DNA of 64,000 nucleotides, taken from Isosphaeraceae bacterium. GTDB lineage: Bacteria; Planctomycetota; Planctomycetia; Isosphaerales; Isosphaeraceae. Every line of letters begins with the position of its first letter. Position 1 is the first letter of the stretch. The notes beneath the pieces are model-generated. The model was not told the origin of the DNA, searched no databases, and saw only the letters and a program-made list of their open reading frames with translations. The stretch lies in assembly GCA_026004735.1 (NCBI GenBank), contig BPJS01000001.1, positions 124,001-188,000 on the forward strand, given 5' to 3'. The position numbers and the translations under genes were made by a program. Below, piece by piece: positions 24,275 through 33,558 of this stretch.

Positions 24275-25444
24275 TCAGCCGACCGACGCCCAGCGCTGCT
24301 CCTTGGCGCTCTGGGCAATCGCCTCGCAGAGCTGAACCTCGTGGTGGCCGTCCTCGAAGGTGGGGAAGGGGGGGGTACCGGTGCAGCCCTGGCCGATCCA
24401 GCCGTAGAAAGCCAGCGCCAGTTGCTTGAAGGCGTCGGGAAAACCTTCGGCGTGGCCGCCCGGGTAGTGGGAGATCGCGGCGGCCGCCGGAGCCATCAGG
24501 CCGGGGTCGCGCTCGAACAGTTCGCTGGAACGGCCGCGGCGGCCGATCCAGAGCGTGTTCGGCTCCTGGCTATCCCAGACCAGCGAGCCTTCGGTCCCAC
24601 ACACTTCCAGATAGAGCCGATTCTTGCGGCCGGCGTGGCATTGGGTGACGTGGTAGACACCCCGCACGTCGCCCGACAGCCGCATCAGGATGGCGCCGTA
24701 GTCCTCAGTCACGATCTTGACCGGCTCGGTGGGCCGTTCGGCGGCGGCGCTGCCGGTGAAGGTCTCGGAGCCGCCGACCGGCTTGCGTCGTTCGGGATGG
24801 AAGGTCGCCAGATCGGCCATCACCCGCTCGATCTTCAACCCGGTGACGAACTGGGCCAGGTCCATCCAGTGGGTACCGACGTCAGCGACGGCGCGGAGGT
24901 TGGTCGCTCCGTCCGGCTCGACCCGCCAGTTGTAGTCGGTCACCTGAAGCAGCCAGTCCTGGGTGTACGAGCCGCTGACCGAAAGAATCCGGCCGATATC
25001 GCCCTGCTGGACCCGGGCTCGCATCTCGTGGCACAAGGGGTAGAACCGGATGTTGTAGTTGACCCCGGCGGCCTGCTGGGCGCGGCGGGCCGCCAGCGCG
25101 GCCAGCTCAGCCGTCTCGCGCGATGTGACGGCCAGCGGCTTCTCGCAGAGAACATGCTTGCCCGCCTCGAGCGAACGCCGGGCTTGCTCGTAGTGGGCCG
25201 GATTGGGCGAAGCGATGTGAACCGACCCCACCTCGCTGTCGGCCAGCAGCTCATCCAGACTGGCGTAAACCTTGGGAATACCCAGCCGCTGGGCGGTCCG
25301 ACGGCCGGTCTCGGGATCAATCTCCAGGATGCCGACAACCGGCACCCCGATCCGCCTCAGGGCCTCGGCGTGGACCGGGCCGATAAATCCGCCGCCGATC
25401 AAGGCCACCTTCGGCGGATTCGTCAAGAACGTAGGCGCACCCAT
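24275..25444 (-). CDS. Gfo/Idh/MocA-family NAD(P)-dependent oxidoreductase
   Basis: The 389-residue protein has an N-terminal Rossmann fold (VALIGGGFIGPVHAEAL), then EKPLAVT, the signature Lys-Pro of the family that lies near the nicotinamide. In the C-terminal alpha/beta domain, DVGTHWMDLAQF holds the conserved Asp/His pair. It acts on sugars, inositols or related polyols; the substrate is not evident. The ATG at 25444 places the Rossmann Gly motif at residue 16. The neighbouring sulfatase on the same strand suggests a role in breakdown of sulfated polysaccharides, common in planctomycetes, but the 248-bp gap argues against tight coupling. Confidence 0.9.
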   Translation of the reverse strand: MGAPTFLTNPPKVALIGGGFIGPVHAEALRRIGVPVVGILEIDPETGRRTAQRLGIPKVYASLDELLADSEVGSVHIASPNPAHYEQARRSLEAGKHVLCEKPLAVTSRETAELAALAARRAQQAAGVNYNIRFYPLCHEMRARVQQGDIGRILSVSGSYTQDWLLQVTDYNWRVEPDGATNLRAVADVGTHWMDLAQFVTGLKIERVMADLATFHPERRKPVGGSETFTGSAAAERPTEPVKIVTEDYGAILMRLSGDVRGVYHVTQCHAGRKNRLYLEVCGTEGSLVWDSQEPNTLWIGRRGRSSELFERDPGLMAPAAAAISHYPGGHAEGFPDAFKQLALAFYGWIGQGCTGTPPFPTFEDGHHEVQLCEAIAQSAKEQRWASVG

Positions 25445-25692
25445 GGCGCGAATGCTCCGCGGGCTTGGAATAGAGGAGGGGGCTTGCCGCGGCAAACCCA
25501 GGACCAGCCCACCGCGGCCACCATCGCGTCCAGATACCCCCAGCGTAGCTAGACACCGCAGGCGAGGCAATCGCCGCCCGCCCCGCCGACCCCTCCCAGA
25601 CGCTATCCCCAGCCACGGCCGCCACAGCCGCCCCCTCGTCGTCCCGACCTGACGCGGCCTGGCCAAAACCGACCGCCGCAAGCTGGGCTTTC

Positions 25693-27039
25693 CTACTTGA
25701 GCGGGTCGCGTGAGGCCTCGACCTCGGTGGCCAGCCAGGCTTGGATCTCGTGTTCGAGCTGGCCGACCAGATCCAGCCGTTCGGCCCGCCGGTCGATCCG
25801 TTCCTGGGGATCGCTGGGGATGTGAAAGAGTTCGGAGCGGCCGCCGCGGGTGATGACCAGCTTCCAGTCGCCGCGCATCGCGGCCACCTGGTCGAAGCCC
25901 TCGCTCCGCCACTCCCAGAAAAGGGTCCGTTCCGGGTCGGCGCCGCCGGTCCAGGCCGACCACTGATCGCGGCCGTCTAAATCGGCTGACGGCTCGACCC
26001 CGACGCGGCCTAGAAACGTCGGAACCACGTCGGCCATGTGCTGCGGGGTGCGGACGACCAGACCGGCCGGCAGGGTCCCCGGCCAGCAGGCGACTGTCGG
26101 AACTCGAATCCCGCCCTCCCAGAGCGTCCGCTTCTGCCCGCGGAATGGCCGATTGCTGTCGTGGAACGCGCTGGCGCCCTGGTTGCCAGCCTCGAAGCTC
26201 GCGCCGTGGTCGCTGGTAACGATCAGAAGCGTCGATTCGGCCAGGCCCAGCCGCGCCAGGGTGTCGACCACCTGGCTGACATGGCGGTCGAAACGTTCGA
26301 TGATGGCGGCGTAGGCGGCGTTGCGGGGTACGGCCTCGTCGACTTCGGCAAACCGGCCACGCTGCCGCTCCAGCTCGTCGGCGGGCGCTTCGATATGAAA
26401 ATGCCCCGATATCAGGGGCAGGTAGAGGAAGAAGGGCCGCTGGTCGGCTTGCCGCTGTTCGAGAAACCGCTGGGCGCGTTCCACGAACAGGTCATCCGCG
26501 TAGCCGGTCGCCGGCACAACCGCCCGGCCATCCCAAAGCTCCTTGGGAAATTTCTCCCAGGCGTGCCGGGCGTCGGTGAATCCGTAGAACTCGTCGAACC
26601 CCTGATCCATCGGGTGAACGTAGGTCGTCGAGCCGCCCCGGGGCCGGCCATGATGCCACTTGCCGAACAAGGCGGTGGCGTAGCCGCGGGCGTGGAGTGT
26701 TTCGGCGAGCGTCGTCTCGGCAGCCGGCAGGTCGGCGTCGTTGCGGCTGACGCCATTGTGGATCGTGTACCGGCCGGTCAGGAGCACGGCGCGGCTCGGC
26801 GCGCACACCACACCGCCGGTGTAGAACCGGTCGAACCGGACCCCGCGTCGCGCCAGCTCATCGAGCCGGGGCGTCTGCCACGTGGAGCGTCCGTTGAACC
26901 CGAAATCGCCCCAGCCAACATCATCGGCCAGAATCACCACGAGATTGGGCGATGCGGCCGCTTGAGTCGGCTCGGCCGCTCCGGCCACACCCCCAGCCAG
27001 CAGACAGGTCAACCCGAGGCACACCCACCCACGCGCCAT
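25693..27039 (-). CDS. Exported sulfatase (formylglycine-dependent arylsulfatase family)
   Basis: A signal peptide (WVCLGLTCLLAGGVAGAAEP) precedes a type I sulfatase domain. Metal ligands lie in ILADDVGWGD, and the CAPSRAVLLTGR motif is the Cys-type CxPSR sequence modified to formylglycine. Further sites are KWHHG and the late SDHG motif (VTSDHGASFEAGN). It has 448 residues, typical of planctomycete sulfatases acting on sulfated polysaccharides. Activation needs a formylglycine-generating enzyme encoded elsewhere. The long predicted mature domain lacks a C-terminal anchor. Confidence 0.93.
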   Translation of the reverse strand: MARGWVCLGLTCLLAGGVAGAAEPTQAAASPNLVVILADDVGWGDFGFNGRSTWQTPRLDELARRGVRFDRFYTGGVVCAPSRAVLLTGRYTIHNGVSRNDADLPAAETTLAETLHARGYATALFGKWHHGRPRGGSTTYVHPMDQGFDEFYGFTDARHAWEKFPKELWDGRAVVPATGYADDLFVERAQRFLEQRQADQRPFFLYLPLISGHFHIEAPADELERQRGRFAEVDEAVPRNAAYAAIIERFDRHVSQVVDTLARLGLAESTLLIVTSDHGASFEAGNQGASAFHDSNRPFRGQKRTLWEGGIRVPTVACWPGTLPAGLVVRTPQHMADVVPTFLGRVGVEPSADLDGRDQWSAWTGGADPERTLFWEWRSEGFDQVAAMRGDWKLVITRGGRSELFHIPSDPQERIDRRAERLDLVGQLEHEIQAWLATEVEASRDPLK

Positions 27040-27175
27040 GATCCAACGCTCCGTGACCGCAGACGTCCGAGACCGGCTACCATACGCGGCCTGACCGGTC
27101 CTGAAAACCCACAGGGGGCGACGGCGGCGGCGGCGGGGCTGATCACCCCGGTGGCCGCTGGATCGCCGGCCGCGG

Positions 27176-28294
27176 TCAGGCCTCGGAAGGCTCGGTCGGG
27201 GCCGGTTGGGGTGTGTGGGCGGCCAGGCGGTGTTCCTGAAGCTTTTTGTGCAGCGTGTTGCGGTTGATTCCCAGGCGGGCGGCCGCCTTGATCTGAACCT
27301 GGTCGCAGGCGGCGAGAACCTGGCGGATCAGTGAGCGCTCGACCAGGCCGACGATGCGGTCGTAGAGGTCGTTGGCCTGGGGTCCGGCGGCCAGCAGCCC
27401 CTGGCGGACCAGTTCGTCGGCGAGGGTCGCCGGGTCGGAGACGCCGCCGCGGGGGCGAATCAACCGCGGCGCTGGCTCGCCGCGCAGCGGGTCCGGCAGG
27501 TGGTCGGGCAACAGCTCCGGGCCATCCCAGAGGACGACCGCCCGCTCGATGTAGTTTTGCAGCTCGCGGACGTTGCCCGGCCAGTCGTGCTCGGTCAGCA
27601 ACCGCATCGCCTCGCGGTGAACGGTGCGGATCTCGCGGCGGTTCTGGTCGCCATACTTTTTGAGGAAGAAGTGGACCAGCGCCGGGATATCCTCGCGGCG
27701 CTCGCGGAGCGGCGGCAGATAGATCGGCACGACGTTGAGCCGGTAAAACAGATCCTCGCGGAACCGGCCGGCCTGGATCTCGTCGACCAGGTCGCGGTTG
27801 GTGGCCGCGATGAACCGGGTATCGACGCGGATCGTCCGGGTATCGCCGACCCGCTCAAACTCGCCCTCCTGGAGCACCCGGAGCAGCTTGAGCTGGAGCT
27901 TGGGCGAGGTCGAATTGATCTCGTCGAGAAAGATCGAGCCGGTGTGGGCGGCCTCGAACCGGCCGGTGCGGTTCTCGACGGCGTTGGTGAACGCGCCGCG
28001 GACGTGGCCGAACAGCTCGCTTTCGAGCAGGCTTTCGGTCAACGCGCCGCAGTTGACGCGAATGTAGGGGCCGGTGGCGCGGCTACTCAGGTCGTGGATC
28101 GCCCGCGCGATCAGCTCCTTGCCGGTCCCGGTTTCGCCGATCAGCAAGACGCAGGCGCGGGTCGGGGCGACCTGGCGCGTCGTCCGGTACACCTCGCGCA
28201 TGGCCGGCGAGGAGCCGATGACGCCCGGCAGGCCGAGATCCGCCGGTCCCGTCGACGAACGGTTCGAGGAGAGAGGATCAGGAAGGCGCGTCAT
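27176..28294 (-). CDS. Sigma-54-dependent transcriptional activator without receiver domain
   Basis: The 372-residue enhancer-binding protein has an AAA+ core with Walker A GETGTGKE, Walker B IFLDEI, sensor motifs and WPGNVREL. It ends in a Fis-type helix-turn-helix (AARLGINRNTLHKKLQEHRL). There is no N-terminal sensory domain beyond about 25 residues. The sigma-54 contact loop reads GAFTNA rather than the usual GAFTGA. Its ATG overlaps the stop of the upstream HEAT-repeat gene (ATGA), so the two are translationally coupled. That neighbour carries a receiver-like domain, suggesting that input and output of one regulator are split over two proteins. Confidence 0.9.
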   Translation of the reverse strand: MTRLPDPLSSNRSSTGPADLGLPGVIGSSPAMREVYRTTRQVAPTRACVLLIGETGTGKELIARAIHDLSSRATGPYIRVNCGALTESLLESELFGHVRGAFTNAVENRTGRFEAAHTGSIFLDEINSTSPKLQLKLLRVLQEGEFERVGDTRTIRVDTRFIAATNRDLVDEIQAGRFREDLFYRLNVVPIYLPPLRERREDIPALVHFFLKKYGDQNRREIRTVHREAMRLLTEHDWPGNVRELQNYIERAVVLWDGPELLPDHLPDPLRGEPAPRLIRPRGGVSDPATLADELVRQGLLAAGPQANDLYDRIVGLVERSLIRQVLAACDQVQIKAAARLGINRNTLHKKLQEHRLAAHTPQPAPTEPSEA

Positions 28295-30522
28295 CGGGTT
28301 TCGTCGGACGGGGCGGACGCGGCCCGGGGCGGCTGAAATGCGCGGAGCCGGGAACCGGAGGCCGTCGGGTCGGGCCGCAGGGTGCCGACCACAGCGGCGA
28401 AGGTGGCCCGGAGGGCGGGGTCGGCCGCCGCGACGGCGTCGGCCAGCCGCCGTTCCTGGTCGCCGGTCAGCAGGGGGCCGAAGCGTTGCAGGCTGCGGAC
28501 GAGCTGGTCGCCGGCCTGGCGGCGGTCCTCGGCCGGCAGTGCCGGGTCGAGCAGCACATCGGCCAGCCGGCGCTGGGCCTCCGGATTGGCGATGCTGGCC
28601 AGCGCCTGCACCGCGGCGCCGCGGGTTTCGGGATAGGCCAGAGCGATCGACAGACCGTCCAGCGCGGCGTCCAGATTGGCCGCCAGCGGGCTGGACGGGC
28701 GACTGGCCAGGCGGGCCAACAGCGCGGCCGCCTCGCGGGCGAAGGCCTGACGCTCTTCGGCCGAAAGAGGCCGCGCGCCGAGCCGCGCCAGCTCCCGTTC
28801 AAGCAGCGGCCCGAAGACCTCGGCCTGATCCGGCTCGGGCGGGACCAGAAAGCCGACCCGATCCAGTTCGAGCAGCTTCGAGCCGATCCGGTCGCGGAGC
28901 CGGAGCGGGCCAACGACAATCACCGGAATGGCGGCCGTCCGCGCGTCGGCCCGCAGATTCTGAATCAGGTCGATCCAGGACCAGCCCTCGCCGCTGGCCA
29001 GCGCGGTCGGGTCGACCAGGATCAGCTCGCAGTCGGCCGACTCGGAGGCCAGCCGAAAGGCGTCGCGGCCGTCGCGGGCGGTCTGGGGGTCGTAGCCCAA
29101 TGCCTTGAGCATCGCCGCGTAGCCGTTGGCGCGGCTGGCGTTGCCATCGACGGCCAGGGCGCGGGGCAGGGGCCGAGCGTCGAGGAATCGGGCCAGCGTG
29201 GGAACCACGCGGCTCGAGCCGGGGAAGGGCTGGCGGGGGTCGAGGTCGACCAGCGCCCGCGCAGCGGCCAGTTGAACGCGGCGGTCGGGGGCGTCGAGGG
29301 CGGCGACCAGCGGCCCCCGGTCCGATCCGCCCGACGGATCAACGCCGACCGAGTCGCGGTGGGTGACCCGGCTCAGGGCGGCAGCGGCCAGCTCGGCCAG
29401 CGGGCCTTTCCGGTCGGCAATCGCCCGCCGCAGCACATCGGCCAGCACCGCAGGGCCAGCGGCCAGCGCCTCGGCGAAAATGCCGTCCGGATCGTCGCGG
29501 ACCACCTGTTCCACCCCATACCGCCGGGCCGCCGCGGCCAGCGCCAGGCTCAGCAGGGCCTCCTGGGCGGGGACGTCGCCCGGGTCAATCGCCAGGGCGG
29601 CACGGGCCGCGGCCAGACCGAGCCGGGTCGCCGCGTCCTCGGCCGGGATCGTCTCGGAGACCAGGCCTTCGTCGCCATAACTCCATAGCTCAACCGTCTC
29701 GGACGGAAAGGGAATTTCGCCGCGATGATAGCGCCAGGCCAGGTCGGCCAGGTAGCGCACCGGCGTCTGCGGCTGGGCCGCGAACGAGCGGCCGGTCAGG
29801 CGGGCAATGGCCGTGCGCGCCGCCTCGGCGGCTCCAACCGGCGCGTCGGGCCGGGCCGCCAGAGCCGTCAGCGCCGGCAGCGCGCGGCGATCGCCCAGCC
29901 GCCCTAGCACCTCCGCCACCGCGGCGACCAGGCCTGGATCCGGGGCCTCCAGTGCGGCCAACAGGGGCGGCACCGCCGAGGCCTCCAGCCGCGCCATGGC
30001 GGCCAAGACCGCCGCCCGCTCGTCGCGGCTCCGGTCGGGATCGGCGATGACGGCAAGCAACGCCGGAACCGCGGCCGCACCAGCCTGGCGGAGCCGGTCG
30101 ACCCCTAGGTCGCGTTCCTCGCGGCTGCGGGTCAACTGGGCGATGGCCGCCTGGATCCGCTCGGGCCGGGATGCCGTCCGTCGCGAGGCGACCGTCAGCC
30201 GCTCGAGCAGCACCCGCCCCAGCGCCCGCGTGGCCGGGTCGTCCTCCAGCCGCAAGAACGAACCCAGGCCATAGCGGTCACGGAGATTGACCAGCAATTC
30301 GTCCGACGGCTCGGCGTCGATCAGCTTCTTCAAGTACGGCACCGCCAGCCGCGCCTGGCCGGAACGGACCAGGTAATCGGCCGCCTCCCACCATTCCGCG
30401 GGGGTCCGCGGCTCGACAGCAAACCGCTCCGGGCCGGGGGGCTGAACGCCCCGTGGCTCTTGCACGGCGGAAACCGGGCCGGAAGCCATCACGATCGGCA
30501 AAAGCACGGCGAGGCGGTTCAT
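28291..30522 (-). CDS. Exported HEAT-repeat protein with embedded receiver-like domain
   Basis: The 743-residue protein has a signal-like N-terminus (MNRLAVLLPIVMASGPVSA). Many HEAT/Armadillo repeats follow (AVPALLAVIADPDRSRDERAAVL, VPPLLAALEAPDPGLVAAVAE). Around 28770-29190 it has a segment built like a response-regulator receiver: ALAVDGN, MLKALGYDPQTARDGRDAF, ELILVDP with the phospho-acceptor-position Asp, then IPVIVVGP. The first acidic pair is reduced to one Asp. More HEAT repeats follow. The gene overlaps the sigma-54 activator by 4 bp. A leader and a receiver are an odd combination: if exported, the receiver cannot be phosphorylated by a cytosolic kinase, so either the leader acts as an anchor or the domain is a fold-only relic. 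Confidence 0.75.
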   Translation of the reverse strand: MNRLAVLLPIVMASGPVSAVQEPRGVQPPGPERFAVEPRTPAEWWEAADYLVRSGQARLAVPYLKKLIDAEPSDELLVNLRDRYGLGSFLRLEDDPATRALGRVLLERLTVASRRTASRPERIQAAIAQLTRSREERDLGVDRLRQAGAAAVPALLAVIADPDRSRDERAAVLAAMARLEASAVPPLLAALEAPDPGLVAAVAEVLGRLGDRRALPALTALAARPDAPVGAAEAARTAIARLTGRSFAAQPQTPVRYLADLAWRYHRGEIPFPSETVELWSYGDEGLVSETIPAEDAATRLGLAAARAALAIDPGDVPAQEALLSLALAAAARRYGVEQVVRDDPDGIFAEALAAGPAVLADVLRRAIADRKGPLAELAAAALSRVTHRDSVGVDPSGGSDRGPLVAALDAPDRRVQLAAARALVDLDPRQPFPGSSRVVPTLARFLDARPLPRALAVDGNASRANGYAAMLKALGYDPQTARDGRDAFRLASESADCELILVDPTALASGEGWSWIDLIQNLRADARTAAIPVIVVGPLRLRDRIGSKLLELDRVGFLVPPEPDQAEVFGPLLERELARLGARPLSAEERQAFAREAAALLARLASRPSSPLAANLDAALDGLSIALAYPETRGAAVQALASIANPEAQRRLADVLLDPALPAEDRRQAGDQLVRSLQRFGPLLTGDQERRLADAVAAADPALRATFAAVVGTLRPDPTASGSRLRAFQPPRAASAPSDETR

Positions 30523-30599
30523 AGGGCCTCCCGGAAGGGTGGATGATCCATCGTCGCACGGCACGCAGAGAGTCGATCGCGGTTTCCCCAAGCGATCGT

Positions 30600-31901
30600 T
30601 CAGACAGTGGTTTCCAGAGCGACCCGCTCGGGGCCGAGTAGATCTTCGTAGGTTTCCCGGCGGCGGACCAGCCGCGCGTTGCGGCCCGCGACAAGGACTT
30701 CGGCCGGACGCGGGCGGGTGTTGTAGTTGGACGCCATGACCATGCCATAGGCACCGGCGGAGAAGATCGCCAGCAGGTCGCCGCGCTTCAGGGGAGGGAG
30801 CGGGCGGTCCTTGGCCAGAAAGTCGCCGGTCTCGCAGACCGGCCCGACCACATCCTGAGGCGTGGTGCCCGGAATCGCGGCCTCGAAGTCGGCCGGCGGG
30901 GCTGGCAGGCCGTCGGGAACCCGCACCGGCCAGATCCGGTGAAAGCTCTCGTAGAGCGCCGGGCGGATCAGGTCGTTCATGGCGGCATCCTGAATCAGAA
31001 ACGCCTTATCGCCGGAGGTTTTGGTGAAGATGACCCGGCTGAGCAGGATCCCGGCGTTGCCCACGATCACCCGGCCTGGCTCCATCGCCAGCCGGCAGCC
31101 GCTCTCGCGCACCGCTGGCACAATGACCCGGGCAAAGTCGGAAATCGGCCTGGCCTCGCCGCCGCGGTAGGCAATCCCAAACCCGCCGCCGATGTTGAAC
31201 CAGGCGATCGGGTGGCCCATGGCGCGGAGCCGCGCAATCAGATCCACCCCTTTGGCCACCGCGTCGCCGTACGGCTCGACCGACGTGATCTGCGAACCGA
31301 TGTGCATGTGAAGACCAATCATCTCCAGCCCCGGCATGGCCAGCACCGTCCGCGCCACCCGCTCGGCCCGTTCGATATCCATGCCGAACTTGGACTGCTT
31401 CTTGCCGGTGGTGATGTAGCGATGGGTTTTGGGATCGACGTCGGGGTTAACCCGCAGGGCGATCGGCGCCAGCCGGCCCAGCGCGCGGGCCACCGCGTCG
31501 ATCGCCTCCAGCTCGGCCTCGCTCTCGACGTTGAACATCAGAACGCCGGCCTCCAGCGCCGCCCGGATCTCGTCGTCGGTCTTGCCCACACCGGCAAAGA
31601 CCGTCTGGTCCAGCCGTCCGCCCGCGGCGCGGACCCGGTGCAGCTCGCCAACCGAAACGATGTCGAATCCGCTGCCCTGGTCGGCCATCAGCTTCAGGAT
31701 GCCCAGGTTCGAGTTCGCCTTGACCGAGTAGCAGACCAGCGGCTCCAGCTCGGCAAACGCCTCGTGAAGGGCCTTGAGCTGGCCGGTCAAGGCCGCCGTG
31801 CTATAGACGTACAGCGGCGTGCCAAACCGCGCCGCCAGCTCCGCAGCCGGCAGTTCCTCGCAATACAGGTTCGGACCGCGGTAATGGAACGGCTCAGTCA
31901 T
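30600..31901 (-). CDS. lysA: Diaminopimelate decarboxylase
   Basis: PLP enzyme of 433 residues converting meso-diaminopimelate to L-lysine. The motif CYSVKANSN holds the Schiff-base Lys in the conserved YxVKAN setting. GFDIVSVGEL, HMHIGSQI, the glycine-rich INIGGGFG-like FNIGGGFGI, and CETGDFLAKDR at the C-terminal active site are family hallmarks. ATG at 31901 gives MTEPFHYRG, typical for planctomycete LysA. It lies 64 bp after argH on the same strand; both are amino-acid biosynthetic, so an argH-lysA transcript is plausible. Confidence 0.96.
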   Translation of the reverse strand: MTEPFHYRGPNLYCEELPAAELAARFGTPLYVYSTAALTGQLKALHEAFAELEPLVCYSVKANSNLGILKLMADQGSGFDIVSVGELHRVRAAGGRLDQTVFAGVGKTDDEIRAALEAGVLMFNVESEAELEAIDAVARALGRLAPIALRVNPDVDPKTHRYITTGKKQSKFGMDIERAERVARTVLAMPGLEMIGLHMHIGSQITSVEPYGDAVAKGVDLIARLRAMGHPIAWFNIGGGFGIAYRGGEARPISDFARVIVPAVRESGCRLAMEPGRVIVGNAGILLSRVIFTKTSGDKAFLIQDAAMNDLIRPALYESFHRIWPVRVPDGLPAPPADFEAAIPGTTPQDVVGPVCETGDFLAKDRPLPPLKRGDLLAIFSAGAYGMVMASNYNTRPRPAEVLVAGRNARLVRRRETYEDLLGPERVALETTV

Positions 31902-31965
31902 CGCAAAATCAACGCTAGTAAGGGAGGAAGGTTCCGAAACGTGAGAGACCCCGGGCCGGCCCAAC

Positions 31966-33381
31966 TCAGGGAACCGTTGCCGGTGGGGGCGACGGCGCCG
32001 ACGCGGGCGTCAGCCGCTCGGTCCAGGCAGCCAACTGCCGATCTACTTCCGCCGGCGCGGTCGAGCCAAACGAGCGGAACGCCGCCACCGCGCGGGGCAC
32101 GCCGAGCGTCGAGCGGACCCAGGGGCCTAGCTCCGGGTGGACCGCGCGGAGTTCGTCCTCGGTCAGCTCGGCCAGGGTTACGCCGCGGGACTCGGCCCGG
32201 GCAACCAGCTTTCCAACCAACTCGTGGGCCGTTCGCTGGGGGATGCCACGGCCGATGAGCTGCTCCATCAGCGTGGTCGCGTCGAGGAACCCCCGGTCCA
32301 GACCGGCGGCAATGGCCGCGGCGTTGAGCCGGGCACCAGCGACCACGACAGCCGCCAGCTCAAGACAGGATGCGACCGTCTCACAGGCGTCGAAGACCGG
32401 CCGTTTGTCCTCCTGAAGGTCGCGGTTGTAGGCCAGGGGCAAGCCTTTGACCAGGACGAGCAGGTGGGTCAGGTCGGCGACGACCCGCGCCGACTTGCCC
32501 CGGATCAGCTCGCAGACGTCGGGGTTCTTCTTCTGGGGCATGATGCTCGAGCCGGTGCAGACCGCATCCGGCAGACTCAGAAACCCGAATTCCTGAGTGC
32601 TCCAGAGAACCCACTCCTCAGCCCAGCCGGCTAAGTGCAAGGCGACCACCGCGCACGCAAAGACGGCCTCGAGGGCAAAGTCGCGGTCCGAGCTGGCGTC
32701 AAGGCTGTTGGCGGCCACCGCGTCGAAGCCCAAGGCACAGGCCACCTGCTCGCGGTCGATCGGCAGGCTCGTGCCAGCCAGCGCGGCCGCACCCAGCGGG
32801 AGAACATTGACGCGGCGACGGCAGTCGGCCAGGCGGCCCCGATCCCGTTCCAGCTTCTCGACATACGCCAGGGCATAATGGGCGGCCAGGACCGGCTGGG
32901 CACGCTGAAGATGGGTGTAGCCAGGCAGGATGACCTCGCGGTGGCGGGCCGCGAACTCGAGCCAGGCCCGCTGTAAGCCCTGAATCCGGGCGTCGATGCC
33001 GTCGATCGCCTCCCGCACCCACAGCCTCAAGTCGGTGGCAACCTGATCGTTGCGGCTGCGGGCCGTGTGCAGCTTGCGGCCGACGTCGCCCAGCCGCTCG
33101 ATCAGAGCGGCCTCGATATGCATATGGATATCTTCACGGGCAACGTCAAACGGAAACACGCCGGCCGCAATCTCGGCCCGGATCTCGGTCAGGCCTTGCA
33201 CAATTTGAGCGCACTCGGCGTCCGTGATCAGGCCGACCTGCGCCAGCATCCGGGCATGGGCGATCGAGGCCGCGACATCTTGCTCGAACAGTTTGTGGTC
33301 GAACGAGATCGATTCGGTGAACCGCGCCACGCGGGGGTCGGTTTCGTCCGTAAATCGCCCACCCCAGGCCTGGTTTGACAC
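31966..33381 (-). CDS. argH: Argininosuccinate lyase
   Basis: Last step of arginine synthesis, releasing arginine and fumarate. The signature GSSIMPQKKNPD is complete, and AWGGRF at the N-terminus, HTARSRNDQV and the TSYATHLQ-equivalent YTHLQRAQP are present. I chose GTG at 33381 (SNQAWGGRF) because the family begins this way; the frame continues upstream but the extra sequence is Arg/Gly-rich. Product length 471 residues is standard. Confidence 0.96.
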   Translation of the reverse strand: MSNQAWGGRFTDETDPRVARFTESISFDHKLFEQDVAASIAHARMLAQVGLITDAECAQIVQGLTEIRAEIAAGVFPFDVAREDIHMHIEAALIERLGDVGRKLHTARSRNDQVATDLRLWVREAIDGIDARIQGLQRAWLEFAARHREVILPGYTHLQRAQPVLAAHYALAYVEKLERDRGRLADCRRRVNVLPLGAAALAGTSLPIDREQVACALGFDAVAANSLDASSDRDFALEAVFACAVVALHLAGWAEEWVLWSTQEFGFLSLPDAVCTGSSIMPQKKNPDVCELIRGKSARVVADLTHLLVLVKGLPLAYNRDLQEDKRPVFDACETVASCLELAAVVVAGARLNAAAIAAGLDRGFLDATTLMEQLIGRGIPQRTAHELVGKLVARAESRGVTLAELTEDELRAVHPELGPWVRSTLGVPRAVAAFRSFGSTAPAEVDRQLAAWTERLTPASAPSPPPATVP

Positions 33382-33558
33382 CTCTGAACGGCGTCGCGGC
33401 GGACGCCCTCCCGACTGCCTGCCCTTGCAGCAAAACGGCAATAGTTTAGGCAGTCGCCGAAGACGCTGTCAATTGCCGGAGGCCGGTCGGTAACGGGCTG
33501 AGGCGGGGGTGGGGATCGCCTCGGACTGGCGTGGGCTTGGGGGGGCGTGGGGCTGGCC

